33,003 nucleotides of DNA, taken from positions 1 to 33,003 of the forward strand of contig WLWV01000010.1 in assembly GCA_012103395.1 (NCBI GenBank), in the 5' to 3' direction. Within the stretch, counting starts at the first letter, position 1; every line of letters starts with the position of its first letter. The position numbers were made by a program, and so were the translations under genes. Positions 9,252 to 18,085 of the stretch are shown here, piece by piece. This DNA comes from Gammaproteobacteria bacterium. GTDB taxonomy: Bacteria; Pseudomonadota; Gammaproteobacteria; Arenicellales; Poriferihabitantaceae. A model generated the notes under the pieces. The model saw only the letters and a list, made by a program, of their open reading frames with translations, did no database searches and had not been told where the DNA came from.

Positions 9252-10063
9252 ATGTAATGATTATACCCGCCGCGGGCAGAGGCACGCGATTGGACTATTC
9301 GGGTCCTAAACTAATGTTTCCACTGGGTGGTAAGCCACTGATTAGTTATTTATTGGTACGATATCAACCGTATGTTGATCACTTTGTGATTGTGATCAAT
9401 CCCAAAGACGAACAGGTGGTAGAGAATTACCTAATATCGACTGGATACAGTTATGAGTTTGCCTATCAAGCAGAAGCGACTGGAATGCTGGATGCGATTC
9501 TCGCTCCCCTTCCACAACTAAAAAATAGGCTCGGTGATGCAAAGCCGGACCAGTTGTGGATAAGTTGGTGCGATCAAATTGGTATTACGCATCAAACTGC
9601 TTTGGCTATGCACCAGTTGTTTGATGACACTGACGAGCCTTGTCTGATTTTCCCCACCATCGAAAAACCACAACCTTATATCCACATGCAACGGGATAAG
9701 TGGGGTGAGATTATTCATGTGATGCAACGAAGAGAAGGTGACGACATGCCCGAGATCGGAGAGAACGACTGTGGGCTATTCGGATTGAGTGCTACCACCT
9801 ATTTTGACCTGCTGCCTCAATTTTCTGATTGGCTCGATACAGTATCGTCAGTGGACAATTCAAATACCGAATCGGGGGTTGGAGCGACTACTCACGAGCG
9901 CAATTTTTTGCCTTTTATTTCATGGATGCGGGGTAAAGGAACGGTATCAACTTATCGCGCTGTGGATAGTACGGAGTCCATTGGTGTCAATACCGTTGAA
10001 GATGCTGAGCAGTTGATCTCGGCTAGTGGTGGCGTATCACAAACAGCGACAAGTAATCGATGA
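9248..10063 (+). CDS. Nucleotidyltransferase (GlmU/MobA-like NTP_transferase fold)
   Basis: N-terminal MIIPAAGRGTRLDYSGPKLMFPLGGKPLI, internal YQAEATGMLDAI and NTVEDAE; ATGA overlap with the preceding gene. Confidence 0.88.
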   Translation: MNVMIIPAAGRGTRLDYSGPKLMFPLGGKPLISYLLVRYQPYVDHFVIVINPKDEQVVENYLISTGYSYEFAYQAEATGMLDAILAPLPQLKNRLGDAKPDQLWISWCDQIGITHQTALAMHQLFDDTDEPCLIFPTIEKPQPYIHMQRDKWGEIIHVMQRREGDDMPEIGENDCGLFGLSATTYFDLLPQFSDWLDTVSSVDNSNTESGVGATTHERNFLPFISWMRGKGTVSTYRAVDSTESIGVNTVEDAEQLISASGGVSQTATSNR

Positions 10064-10090
10064 AACAGGACACACGGGGCGAAGCCTAGA

Positions 10091-10828
10091 ATGCATAATA
10101 AAACACAAACACTGTCCATTGTAATCCCAGCTTACAATGAAGCGAATTTCATTGGCGTCTTGTTGGAAAAAATAGCGGAAGTCAATCTGGCTTCTTTGGG
10201 ATTGGAAAAAGAAATTATTGTAATCAACGATTGCTCTGCGGACCAAACAGCAGAGATTGTAAGGAGGTTTGATAATGTAATTCTGCTGGAGCATACCGTA
10301 AACAGCGGCAAAGGCATGGCAGTAAGAACTGGGTTGGACAAAGCAACAGGAGATTTTCTAATTATTCAGGATGCTGATTTGGAGTATGACCCTGAAGACT
10401 ATATCCCCATGCTGGAACCGCTCCTGAGCAACAAAGCGGACGTAATTTACGGCAGCAGATACATGAAACATCCAGAGGCTGGAGTGATAAAAAACCTACT
10501 AACGGGAAAGCACCCTGAGCAGTCTTGGGTTGCGTATCTTGGGGGTCAGAGTTTGAGTTTTGTGTCATTACTTTTCACTGGTCGGTTTTTGTCGGACACA
10601 GTAACGGCTTACAAACTCTTTAAATCGCCCATCATTAAAAACCTAGCACTTGAAACCACGGGCTTTGAACTTGATCACGAAATATCCGCAAAAGTTCTTA
10701 GCAGTGGTCACCGTATAATGGAAGTTCCCATTTCCTATTTGCCTCGTACCGTTGCGGAAGGGAAGAAAATTGGCCTGAAAGACTGGTTTTGTGCAATTAG
10801 GACATTCTTCAGATATCGAAATGGTTAG
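10091..10828 (+). CDS. GT2 family glycosyltransferase, dolichyl/polyprenyl-phosphate sugar synthase-like
   Basis: LSIVIPAYNEANFIGVLL, IIVINDCSADQT, NSGKGMAVRTGLDKATGDFLIIQDADLEYDPED, YGSRYM. Confidence 0.92.
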   Translation: MHNKTQTLSIVIPAYNEANFIGVLLEKIAEVNLASLGLEKEIIVINDCSADQTAEIVRRFDNVILLEHTVNSGKGMAVRTGLDKATGDFLIIQDADLEYDPEDYIPMLEPLLSNKADVIYGSRYMKHPEAGVIKNLLTGKHPEQSWVAYLGGQSLSFVSLLFTGRFLSDTVTAYKLFKSPIIKNLALETTGFELDHEISAKVLSSGHRIMEVPISYLPRTVAEGKKIGLKDWFCAIRTFFRYRNG

Positions 10829-10840
10829 TCAAACACTAGT

Positions 10841-12286
10841 ATGGCCGTCGGTACAATGCTAAAAAATATGAAGTGGTTGTTTGTAACTTTGGCTGTGATG
10901 CTGGTTACGCGGTTAGGGATTTGGTTGGCCTATGGTTTTAATGAAGCCCTATTTCTTCAACCAGACAGTCATGATTATGTGTACTTAGGCAAACAGCTTT
11001 TCGAGGAAGGGCTGTTTCCAAGTTTCTCGCGAACTCCGGTGTATCCCTTTTTTCTGGGCGTTTTGGATAGCGTTTTGGGATTTGATGTCAAAGCAATCAT
11101 ACTGGTCCAAATCGCTATTTCTTTGTTGACGGCCTGTTTTGCCTGGCGAATACTCAACCAGTTTAGCCCCGATTCAGTGAAAGGTGCAGCGAATGATTAT
11201 CATCAGCATGGGTATATCGCCTTTGCGTTGATTTTCGGGCTGGATTTCGTCAGCGCTCAGGGCGCCAACTATCTGCTATCAGAAACGATTTTTACTTTCC
11301 TGATCGTGGTCGCTGCAAACTTGGCCATGGATATTAAATACCAGCGGACTGCGGGGTGGTCAAAAGGCATTTTATGCGGGGTGGTGCTTGGTTTAGCCAC
11401 ACTGTGTAGACCGATAGCTATTTTCTTTCCTTTGGTGGTCATGGCCTGGGGGATCTTGGGTGGGTTGCCTGCTAATAATGGCAAACCCCGGAGGTGGGTC
11501 GCTTTCGACAGGATAGGCGTGTTCGGTTTGGTGTTTGTTTTATCAATGTCATTTGCTGCGGTTTGGATGATGAGGAATCAGGACAAGACAGGGGAGGCTT
11601 TCTTGACCACAATTTCATCCATTAACCTATACGAGTATCGGGCAGCGTGGAATATTGCCTATCGAGATGGTCGATCGTTTGATGATGTGCAAAAGGAATT
11701 CAGAGAGAGGAAACGTGCGATTCAACGCGCCGAGAACCTAAATGTTGGTGAAATGGCAAAACGGATGGGTAGTGAGGGCTTGCTATTGATCAAAGAAACA
11801 CCGGTGGAAACGATGGTTCAGGGAGGTTTGGGTTTTATTCGATTGTACTTTGGTGTTTTTGGTTCAGCGATTAATGATCTCTTTCTAGTGTTGGGTTTCT
11901 CGAATGAAAGTAAGGGTGGGTGGCTTGTAAAGATATTCGTGTTGTTCCACGTTACGTTGGTGTATGTTGGTATTATGGGCTTATTCATTAGCAGGCTCCG
12001 CAACAGTGCCAAAAGAACCGGGCAGATGGCTAGGGAAAACGCCATCCTGATTTTTTGTGGATTGATTGTGGGTTACTTCACGCTGTTATCCGTTGGGATC
12101 GAGGCGTATTCACGATTCCGAATTCCCATTATGCCGCTGCTTGGTATTCTGTCAGCGCTAGGCTGGTCCTATTTGTTGATGTCGGCGTGTCGATTCCGAG
12201 CGGATAGTTTTTGTCAATTGGGTATTGAGAGGTCAGGTTCAGATCAGTCAAGTTCAGAGCAACTAGGCTCAAGGACGAATGACTGA
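10841..12286 (+). CDS. Multi-pass membrane protein, GT-C/PMT-like glycosyltransferase
   Basis: PDSHDYVYLGKQLFEEGLFPSFSRTPVYPFFLG is typical of ArnT/PMT-like proteins; many TM segments. Confidence 0.78.
   Translation: MAVGTMLKNMKWLFVTLAVMLVTRLGIWLAYGFNEALFLQPDSHDYVYLGKQLFEEGLFPSFSRTPVYPFFLGVLDSVLGFDVKAIILVQIAISLLTACFAWRILNQFSPDSVKGAANDYHQHGYIAFALIFGLDFVSAQGANYLLSETIFTFLIVVAANLAMDIKYQRTAGWSKGILCGVVLGLATLCRPIAIFFPLVVMAWGILGGLPANNGKPRRWVAFDRIGVFGLVFVLSMSFAAVWMMRNQDKTGEAFLTTISSINLYEYRAAWNIAYRDGRSFDDVQKEFRERKRAIQRAENLNVGEMAKRMGSEGLLLIKETPVETMVQGGLGFIRLYFGVFGSAINDLFLVLGFSNESKGGWLVKIFVLFHVTLVYVGIMGLFISRLRNSAKRTGQMARENAILIFCGLIVGYFTLLSVGIEAYSRFRIPIMPLLGILSALGWSYLLMSACRFRADSFCQLGIERSGSDQSSSEQLGSRTND
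12231..12275 (+). repeat. Imperfect 15-bp tandem repeat, about 3 units, at the 3' end of the GT-C gene
   Basis: GGTCAGGTTCAGATC / AGTCAAGTTCAGAGC / AACTAGGCTCAAGGA, encoding the low-complexity tail RSGSDQSSSEQLGSR. Confidence 0.5.
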
Positions 12287-13283
12287 CAATAATCGTCTTG
12301 ACGGTACTGGCTCATCGCCCCCCCCCAAAGTTAGTGTACTGTTGTGCGTATACAATGGTGGCGCGTACTTAAGTAAATCCGTTTTTAGCATTCTTAATCA
12401 ATCTCTTAAGGACGTTGAACTAGTTCTGGTCGATGACGGATCAACGGATGGCGCCGTGGTAAGTGTAGAGGCTGTGAATGATCCTCGCGTTCGTGTTATC
12501 AGGAAAGCAAACAGCGGTTTGACTCATAGTTTGAATGTGGGTATTAGGCACTGCCGTGGAAAATACATAGCGAGGCAAGATGCGGACGATGTGTCACACC
12601 CCGAACGACTGAAAGCGCAGTTTGCGTTCATGGAGAGTAATCCGGCGATTGGTGTATTAGGCAGCTCGGTCGAGTTGATAGATGATGACGACGATGTTAT
12701 TGGCGAATTGAGGTTCGATCAATCCTCTGATGAAATAGCGACTAGCCTAATCAAAACGAATCAGTTTGTGCATGGTGCGCTTATGTTTCGTAAAGACATT
12801 CTAGATCAGGTGGGAGGATATCGTGATTCGTTTACCTATGCGCAAGACTATGATTTGACGTTGCGTTGTCAGGAAAAAACTCAGCTTGCGAATTTGCCGG
12901 GTAAGTATTATTCATTGAGGTTTGGTAATCATCGAATATCAATTGATCATGCCGAAGATCAAAGAGCGTTTGCTAATATGGCTCGAGTGTACGCCAGACA
13001 ACGTCGTAATGAGGGGGTTGATGACTTGCAGGTGGGGCGTTATAAAGGCGATTTTTTAGTGTTTCTGGAACAGGGCGATGAGCCAGCGAATCAATCGAAG
13101 ATAATGTTGTATCTGTATTTGCGTTCTGGGCTAAAAAAGAAAATCAGAGTGTGTCTCAAGTCATTGCTCGCACAGTCTCAGCCACCTAGATCTCGTTTGA
13201 AATACCAGTTGAGTTACCTAGTTTCGTACCTGCCATCCCGGCTAATTCGCCAGATCTATGCTGGCATGGACCGACTGCGTTAA
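12279..13283 (+). CDS. GT2 family glycosyltransferase
   Basis: VSVLLCVYNGGAYLSKSVFSILNQSLKDVELVLVDDGSTD, YIARQDADDVSHPERL. Confidence 0.93.
   Translation: MTDNNRLDGTGSSPPPKVSVLLCVYNGGAYLSKSVFSILNQSLKDVELVLVDDGSTDGAVVSVEAVNDPRVRVIRKANSGLTHSLNVGIRHCRGKYIARQDADDVSHPERLKAQFAFMESNPAIGVLGSSVELIDDDDDVIGELRFDQSSDEIATSLIKTNQFVHGALMFRKDILDQVGGYRDSFTYAQDYDLTLRCQEKTQLANLPGKYYSLRFGNHRISIDHAEDQRAFANMARVYARQRRNEGVDDLQVGRYKGDFLVFLEQGDEPANQSKIMLYLYLRSGLKKKIRVCLKSLLAQSQPPRSRLKYQLSYLVSYLPSRLIRQIYAGMDRLR
12318..12326 (+). repeat. C9 homopolymer near the 5' end of the GT2 coding sequence
   Basis: ATCGCCCCCCCCCAAAG read directly. Confidence 0.9.
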
Positions 13284-13295
13284 TTAAATCAGGCA

Positions 13296-14444
13296 ATGTC
13301 ATCCCGCCACCTCGTCATGGTTATCAGTAGTCTGCGTTCCGGTGGAGCTGAACGAGTGGCGAGCACTGTTGCGAATGCCTTTGCGCAAAAAATGCGCGTT
13401 ACCATTGTCTGTCTCTCAAACAAGGAAGATGCCTTTTATTCACTGTCTGGTGATGTGTCGGTGATGTACCTAGACCTACTATCGCCGCAATCTTCAGTGA
13501 TGGGCGCGGTGAAGGCCAACGTCTACCGAATCAGAACGATGAGAAAAACAATCAAAGACCTTGAGCCTGATCTGATTGTGTCGTTCATGCTGGAAACCAA
13601 TGTGCTTATGTTTTTGAGTCAACTTGCCGTGAAAACGCCGTTAGTTGTTTGTGAACACACGGATCCAGAATTGGTTCAACACAAGTTACCATGGAGAGTA
13701 TTGCGCAACTTAACCTACCGTTTATGTGATCGGGTGGTGGTTCTTAACGAATACATGAAAAGCTGGTTTGAAAAATCCGGTAGTCGCCGGGTCTGTGTGA
13801 TTCCGAACCCGATTCAAGTGGGAGTCAATGACAACGTTGATTTACAGACTCCAAAGCCCTACATCCTTGGTATGGGGCGTTTGATCGCTAGCAAATCGTT
13901 TGATCGGTTAATAGAAGCTTATGCGATGACAAGGCAGACGTTTCCCGACTGGCATTTGGTGATTGCTGGCGATGGTGGTTTGAAAGAAGTACTACAACAG
14001 CAAATTGTCGCACGGGACTTAGAAGGGTATGTCCATTTGATCGGTAACACATCTCAACCTCAGCGTTGGATGAAACAAGCTGAAATTTTTGCTTCTACAT
14101 CAAAAATTGAAGCATTCCCAATGGCAATATGTGAGGCGATGATGAGTGGATTACCCGTTGTGGCCGTGGCATATAATCCCGGGGTTGAAACACTTATCCC
14201 AGCTACCGCTGGGTTCGTCGTGCCTCAAGATGAGAAGCCTAATCTCGGCTGTGAGCAACTGTTCGTTACGGCGTTGGAAGAATTGATGGGTGATGTAGAG
14301 AAAAGAAAGCGCATGGGGAAGCAGGCAGCGCAAAGCGTTGAGAAGTACGCAGTGGCGAATGTGATTAAACAATGGGAAGTGCTGTTCGATGAGCTCGAAA
14401 CGAATACGTCACTTCTGCATTCTACGAGTAGCAGGAAATCATGA
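13296..14444 (+). CDS. GT4 family glycosyltransferase
   Basis: VISSLRSGGAERVASTVANAF, GRLIASKSFDRLIEAYA, STSKIEAFPMAICEAMMSGLPVVA. Confidence 0.93.
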   Translation: MSSRHLVMVISSLRSGGAERVASTVANAFAQKMRVTIVCLSNKEDAFYSLSGDVSVMYLDLLSPQSSVMGAVKANVYRIRTMRKTIKDLEPDLIVSFMLETNVLMFLSQLAVKTPLVVCEHTDPELVQHKLPWRVLRNLTYRLCDRVVVLNEYMKSWFEKSGSRRVCVIPNPIQVGVNDNVDLQTPKPYILGMGRLIASKSFDRLIEAYAMTRQTFPDWHLVIAGDGGLKEVLQQQIVARDLEGYVHLIGNTSQPQRWMKQAEIFASTSKIEAFPMAICEAMMSGLPVVAVAYNPGVETLIPATAGFVVPQDEKPNLGCEQLFVTALEELMGDVEKRKRMGKQAAQSVEKYAVANVIKQWEVLFDELETNTSLLHSTSSRKS

Positions 14445-15631
14445 AACTAGCTCTGTTTATCCCAAGCCTCGAGGTCGGTGGTGCAGAGCGCCAAATGATC
14501 CTACTGGCGAAGTCCCTGATGGAAAATGGGCACGACGTCTCTCTTTGGTGTCTGCGGGAGACAGGGGCTTTTGTTGCTGAAACCAAGGATTATGGTATCC
14601 CCGTTTTCAATGTGGGCAAAGGTGGCCGATATGATTTGCTTGGTGCGGCAATTCGCTTGAGAAGAATTTACCAGCAAGCGGCGCCGGATGTGATTGTTTC
14701 CTGCTTGCCTTCAGCCAATCTGTATGCATTATTCGTTCGACTGTTGAGGCCCAAAATTATCGGTAAACAGCCTCGATTGATATGGGGGCTGGCGTCTGCG
14801 AAGTTGCCTGTCGGAGAATACGGTTGGTGGGCAAAAATTAGCTATTGGGTGCAAGCCAAAAGCGCACGATGGGTGGACAAGGTGGTGGTGAATTCGGTGG
14901 CAGGCTGGGAGTCAGCGCGGCAGGAAGGGTATCCGGTGAACAAATTGCAGGTTATTCACAACGGCGTCGATATGCAACGGTTTATGGCAAACTCACAGGA
15001 CGGAGAAAAGTGGCGAAAAGAGATGAATATCCCAACTGAGGCCGCTCTGGTTGGTATGGCTGGTCGCTTGGACCCGGCAAAAAACTACGAAGTGTTTTTA
15101 CAAGCATGTGAAATCGTTGCCGTCAATGATGACAGGGTCTGGTTTGTTATCGTCGGTGGTGGCGACAATGAATATGCAACGGAACTAAAAGCCAAAATCG
15201 ACAATCACCCTTTGTATGGACATCGCCTTCGTTACAAATCCAATGAAACGAATATGCCGGCAATGTACAGTGCATTGAATTTAATGACTCTGACCTCAAA
15301 ATCCGAAGGGCTGCCAAATACTGTGGTCGAGGCTATGGCATGCGAAACTCCCTGTGTGGTGACCGACGTTGGTGATTGCCGGTTGGCGGTAGATCGTTTC
15401 GGTGTTGTTTGTGAGGTGGGCGATGCACAGGGGATCGCAGAATCATGGTTATCAATAATTTCTTCCAAAAAATCAAATGAAGCGGCCAACAGCGGTGCCA
15501 GAAAAAACAAAATCTGGGATTTTTCTGGTTTAAGAAAATACATGGATCAGACATTCAGTTTGGAAAAAATGACCAAGCAGTTTGAGGACGCCTGCACTGA
15601 AGTACAGCAACAAGGAAAACGCGGTGGATAG
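14441..15631 (+). CDS. GT4 family glycosyltransferase
   Basis: FIPSLEVGGAERQMILLAKSL, GRLDPAKNYEVFLQA, TSKSEGLPNTVVEAMACETPCV; ATGA overlap with the upstream gene. Confidence 0.93.
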   Translation: MKLALFIPSLEVGGAERQMILLAKSLMENGHDVSLWCLRETGAFVAETKDYGIPVFNVGKGGRYDLLGAAIRLRRIYQQAAPDVIVSCLPSANLYALFVRLLRPKIIGKQPRLIWGLASAKLPVGEYGWWAKISYWVQAKSARWVDKVVVNSVAGWESARQEGYPVNKLQVIHNGVDMQRFMANSQDGEKWRKEMNIPTEAALVGMAGRLDPAKNYEVFLQACEIVAVNDDRVWFVIVGGGDNEYATELKAKIDNHPLYGHRLRYKSNETNMPAMYSALNLMTLTSKSEGLPNTVVEAMACETPCVVTDVGDCRLAVDRFGVVCEVGDAQGIAESWLSIISSKKSNEAANSGARKNKIWDFSGLRKYMDQTFSLEKMTKQFEDACTEVQQQGKRGG

Positions 15632-16934
15632 CTTAGCGGGTTGGCTACTTGCTATGGCAAGCTTTGTCGTTTTTTGGGTAGTACTGCCTAAGTCGAATCG
15701 AACACCAATCATTGTGCTAAGTGGCATTTTCGTTCTTCTCGCCCACCATCTTCTTTCGTTTGTAAACATTGCCTATGGGCCCCTGATTTTCGCTAAATCT
15801 GATGCCTGGGGGTTTCACTTGTTTGCCGCCAAGTTTGCGGGTGATGCTGAACAACTGGAATGGGCCATTGGTACGCCCATGTATAAGTCCCTACTGCTAA
15901 TTTTGTATGATTGGTTTGGAAAATCGCTGTGGCTTGGGCAAAGCTTTTCAATTCTGTGTTTCAGCATTTCCGCAGGGCTTTTGATTCGTGTACTTCGCCT
16001 TTTGGAAGTTAACAATATGGTAATCCTCGCTGGGGCAATATTGATGTATGGTTTAACTCCGAGTGGACTGATCTATGGTTCGATTACTCTTCGGGAGCCT
16101 TGGATGACACTGTTCTTTATGTTGGGTAGTTTTCTGGCTATTCGAGGCATACAAAATCAGGCAATGATGGATATATTGATTGCCTGTTGTTCTTGGATGA
16201 TCATGGGGTTGTTCCACCAGGTGATGATGATCTATGGGTTGGTTGGCGCAGCTGGACTGATACTTTTGCATGGTGTTATGACATGGCGCCAACAAACTGT
16301 TTCTGGGGCCAATGGTTGTTCCGATGTTTTTTTAAGTCGTATCTCATTTCTACTGTTGGTTATTTTTCTATTTACATTCGGATTAGCAATTTTTTTCCTA
16401 TTACCTTCAACGGGTGGAGACGACTATTTCGCCATGATTTTTGACTCTATTCCACAATCAGTGGCTTTGTATCGAGAGGCAGGGGAGTCGAGCAATCCCA
16501 CTACAGGCTATAGGGCATCGTTCTCTTTTGTTGATTGGATAAGCATGTTGTTATCGTTAACGCGTTCTTATTTCTATTACATGGGTTGGCCGGTAACCGG
16601 CAATTACCAACTAATGAGTACATCGGTGCTCATGGTAGGAGGGATATTACGTATGTTGGGCATCGTGTCCGTAATTGTAATATGGTGCAGCAGGAAGGGG
16701 AGCGAAGAGGAACATTACCGATATCTGCTTCTATTGCTAGTGATCTATGTCAGCCTGACTTTTCTCTGGAACGTTGGTACTACTAATCATGGTCAAGCGT
16801 TGCGCCATCATATGATGACTGACTGGATATTGTTATGTCCTATCGCCATGTTTTGTCAACGAACATGGTCCCAGAGAAAAACACGATCCATTGCAAGTGT
16901 AAAGGGGCCAAACTCATCCCAGACCATCGAATAA
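15624..16934 (+). CDS. Multi-pass membrane protein, candidate O-antigen/EPS polymerase (Wzy-like)
   Basis: Hydrophobic throughout; YGLTPSGLIYGSITLREPWMTLFFMLGSFLAIRG resembles polysaccharide polymerase-type proteins. ORF opens at 15582, but the GTG at 15624 fits the junction with the upstream gene better. Confidence 0.6.
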   Translation: MDSLAGWLLAMASFVVFWVVLPKSNRTPIIVLSGIFVLLAHHLLSFVNIAYGPLIFAKSDAWGFHLFAAKFAGDAEQLEWAIGTPMYKSLLLILYDWFGKSLWLGQSFSILCFSISAGLLIRVLRLLEVNNMVILAGAILMYGLTPSGLIYGSITLREPWMTLFFMLGSFLAIRGIQNQAMMDILIACCSWMIMGLFHQVMMIYGLVGAAGLILLHGVMTWRQQTVSGANGCSDVFLSRISFLLLVIFLFTFGLAIFFLLPSTGGDDYFAMIFDSIPQSVALYREAGESSNPTTGYRASFSFVDWISMLLSLTRSYFYYMGWPVTGNYQLMSTSVLMVGGILRMLGIVSVIVIWCSRKGSEEEHYRYLLLLLVIYVSLTFLWNVGTTNHGQALRHHMMTDWILLCPIAMFCQRTWSQRKTRSIASVKGPNSSQTIE

Positions 16935-18085
16935 TGACGACTGGAATTATCATGCATGTCATCACCGGGCTTAACGTGGGTGGTGCAGAAAAGATGATGG
17001 TGAGATTGTTGAAAAATACAGCCCATCAATGTGTAGTGGTGTCCCTACGTGATGAAGGTGTGCTGGGCGCCGTGATTAACCAGGCCGGTATTCCAGTTCA
17101 TTGTCTTCACCTTGCTCGCAACGCATCTATTTGGCGTGGACTGTCAAAACTAAATAACCTGATCGAGCGTTATCAACCAGCCGTAATTCAAAGCTGGCTG
17201 TATGCAGCAGATCTACTTGCAGGTTATGTGGCGGTGAAACAGAATATCCCAGTGATCTGGAATATTCGGCAGAGCGAAACAGGTTGGGTGTCGAGCCAAA
17301 AGCACATCGCACTCAATCAACGAATTAACGCCAAGGTGTCGAGTAAGTGGCCATCCTCAATTATCTATTGCGGTCATGAAGCCAAAAGACGCCACGAACA
17401 AATCGGTTATCAATGTGAGTCAAGCTATGTGATCGCAAACGGGATTGATACAAACCGGTTTACCCCCAATGACGAGGCACGCGGTCGCTTGCGACAGGCA
17501 TGGTTTGGAAACTGGCAGTTGCGTGATCAGACGATGTTGATTGGTATCGTTGGGCGATATGATCCATTAAAGAATCACCGTCGATTCCTACAGGTAATGG
17601 CGTCTTTGAAATCCCGCCTGGAAAAGCCTTTTCGAGGTGTAATGATTGGCCGTGGAATGGATAGCGAAAACCAAGAATTGCGGTTGATGATTGAACAGCT
17701 GGGTTTGATTGACAGCTGCTATCTTTTGGGAGAACGGGATGACATTGAAGACGTTATGAATGCACTGGATCTGGTGGTGCTAACGTCTGATAGTGAAGGC
17801 TGGCCGAATGTTATCGGAGAAGCAATGGCTTGCCAGAAGATTTGTGTCTCAACCAACGTTGGTGATGTGCCCGAAGTATTGGGAAGTACGGGATTTGTGG
17901 TGAGTGTGAAGGATCAGAAGGGGCTTGTGGATGCTTGCGAACAAGCACTGGGCTTATCCTTTAACGACAAAGAGAGTATGGAACATCAGGCTAGAGACAG
18001 GATGGTGACCCAGTTTTCCCTTGGTAAAACGGTAGAACGATACGATCAGCTGTATTGGTCTTATCTCTCTTCGCGGGTGGCTTAA
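16934..18085 (+). CDS. GT4 family glycosyltransferase
   Basis: MHVITGLNVGGAEKMMVRLL, GRYDPLKNHRRFLQ, TSDSEGWPNVIGEAMAC; start at 16934 overlaps the upstream TAA (TAATGA). Confidence 0.92.
   Translation: MTTGIIMHVITGLNVGGAEKMMVRLLKNTAHQCVVVSLRDEGVLGAVINQAGIPVHCLHLARNASIWRGLSKLNNLIERYQPAVIQSWLYAADLLAGYVAVKQNIPVIWNIRQSETGWVSSQKHIALNQRINAKVSSKWPSSIIYCGHEAKRRHEQIGYQCESSYVIANGIDTNRFTPNDEARGRLRQAWFGNWQLRDQTMLIGIVGRYDPLKNHRRFLQVMASLKSRLEKPFRGVMIGRGMDSENQELRLMIEQLGLIDSCYLLGERDDIEDVMNALDLVVLTSDSEGWPNVIGEAMACQKICVSTNVGDVPEVLGSTGFVVSVKDQKGLVDACEQALGLSFNDKESMEHQARDRMVTQFSLGKTVERYDQLYWSYLSSRVA

Noticed and set aside
15385-15400. GGCGGTAG match to the ops element
   Set aside because: Lies inside a GT4 coding sequence and lacks the remaining JUMPstart context.
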